Source: CAVSWN01 sp046728115 (GTDB lineage: Bacteria > Acidobacteriota > Vicinamibacteria > Vicinamibacterales > CAVVIG01). Taken from it: 13,425 nt of DNA. A program made the position numbers and the translations under genes. The stretch covers positions 1-13,425 of the forward strand of contig JBKPDW010000457.1 in NCBI GenBank assembly GCA_046728115.1, given 5' to 3'. Of this stretch, positions 13,077 through 13,425 are shown in pieces. The notes beneath the pieces are model-generated. The model was not told the DNA's origin and did not search any database. It saw nothing but the letters and a program-made list of their open reading frames with translations. Each line of letters starts with the position of its first letter. Positions within the stretch are counted from its first letter, which is position 1.

Positions 13077-13238
13077 ATGGACGCGGAAGGTCTCACCCTG
13101 ACAGGTAGATACATCGCGCTGGAGGCTCTGGGCCGTCGGCACATGCAGTCCCTGACCGCGGCCGCGGCGGCGGATCCCTCGCTATATCAGTGGAGTCCGG
13201 TTCCGGAGTCAATGCCATTCGTAGTTGAAATTCGGTAA
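13077..13238 (+). pseudogene. GNAT acetyltransferase N-terminus, truncated by a mobile element
   Basis: The ATG at 13077 is followed by LTGRYIALEALGRRHMQSL, TAAAAADPSLYQWSPVPES, a typical N-terminus of RimJ/RimL-type GNAT enzymes. After about residue 46 the similarity stops and a TAA follows at 13236. The acetyl-CoA-binding half is absent. The break coincides with the end of a transposase-bearing element on the other strand, so insertion is the likely cause. The gene would have been translated with the DinB gene just upstream. Confidence 0.7.
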
Positions 13239-13425
13239 GCGACCCACTGTTTACGCCGCCGACTTCTTCATGCCGTGCATCTGCAGCTTGATGGCCTCTC
13301 GAAGCAGCGGGAGCGCGCGATAGTTCCTGATGCGTCGCAGCCGTGGTTCGAGATCCAGCAGCGCGGTCGCGAGCCAGCGCTGTTTCTGCTCGCTGTTCTT
13401 CCAGTGATCGACCTTCGCGGTCCGG
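13216..13425 (-). mobile_element. End of an insertion sequence running off the window
   Basis: The stretch begins where the GNAT coding similarity ends and contains the transposase C-terminus described separately. The terminal bases are probably within 13216-13245 (around TGAAATTCGGTAAGCGACCC at 13226-13245), but the other end is outside the window, so no inverted repeat can be checked and the boundary is approximate. Confidence 0.5.
13251..13425 (-). CDS. Transposase C-terminus, partial, probably IS256/mutator-like
   Basis: On the minus strand an open frame enters from the window edge and ends at TAA (13253-13251). Its 57 visible residues include VDHWKNSEQKQRWLATALLD, EPRLRRIRNYRALPLLREAI and a basic end, MHGMKKSAA. 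The pattern RW-x-A-x-A-L-L-x-x-E, then R-L-R-R-I, then Y-R-x-L-P-x-L, resembles the helical tail of IS256-type transposases. The DDE catalytic core is outside the window, so the family call is provisional. Confidence 0.55.
   Translation of the reverse strand, partial: RTAKVDHWKNSEQKQRWLATALLDLEPRLRRIRNYRALPLLREAIKLQMHGMKKSAA

Noticed and set aside
1..13425. CRISPR array, tRNA or rRNA genes
   Set aside because: No regularly spaced repeats, no tRNA-like cloverleaf and no rRNA-like sequence were seen on either strand.

Overview
The window is GC-rich, roughly 60 %, and looks like accessory chromosome from a free-living, probably soil bacterium. The mix of families (ECF41/SigJ-type sigma factor, IS630 transposase, lipoprotein sulfatase, DevC-like permease, DoxX, NIPSNAP, DinB and many small regulators) would suit Acidobacteriota or Gemmatimonadota. 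That placement is inference only, because no rRNA or housekeeping marker is present.

Layout. (1) 1-1729: a TetR regulator and a partial GNAT acetyltransferase form a likely minus-strand operon, with a small cupin diverging from the TetR gene. (2) 1671-2656: a minus-strand ECF41/SigJ-type sigma factor is broken by a frameshift just after its DGG-R motif. An ECF41-like promoter lies upstream. (3) 2671-5770: an apparently intact IS630-family element, a lipoprotein sulfatase gene, a start-and-signal-peptide stub of a lost secreted protein, and a 107-bp remnant of a second IS630 copy that ends the stub. (4) 5854-6273: a DoxX-family membrane protein gene with an in-frame TAA. (5) 6311-8217: an AraC regulator and a threonine/serine-dehydratase-like enzyme on the minus strand, probably one transcript. 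(6) 8473-9740: a GTG-start seven-helix membrane protein of unknown function, then a shattered DevC/FtsX-type ABC permease pseudogene. (7) 9741-10782: a non-coding stretch with several inverted repeats, then a small outer-membrane beta-barrel protein. (8) 10874-11961: an SDR dehydrogenase relic, then an ORF joining a NIPSNAP domain to a SnoaL/DUF4440 domain with a strong internal ribosome binding site. (9) 12040-13425: a small CC-motif protein, a DinB-family protein, a GNAT acetyltransferase cut off after about 46 residues, and the C-terminal end of another, probably IS256-like, transposase running off the window.

The main theme is gene decay around mobile elements. In about 13 kb there are a frameshifted sigma factor, a nonsense-mutated DoxX gene, a permease in three frames, an SDR fragment, a signal-peptide stub and a truncated GNAT gene. 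Sequencing or assembly error could explain the single-base lesions but not the truncations. I see no defence island, biosynthetic cluster, CRISPR array, tRNA or rRNA, and no convincing new multi-gene system. The most interesting leads are the sigma-factor frameshift, which may leave a deregulated sigma factor, the structured region upstream of the outer-membrane protein, and the NIPSNAP-SnoaL fusion with an internal start.
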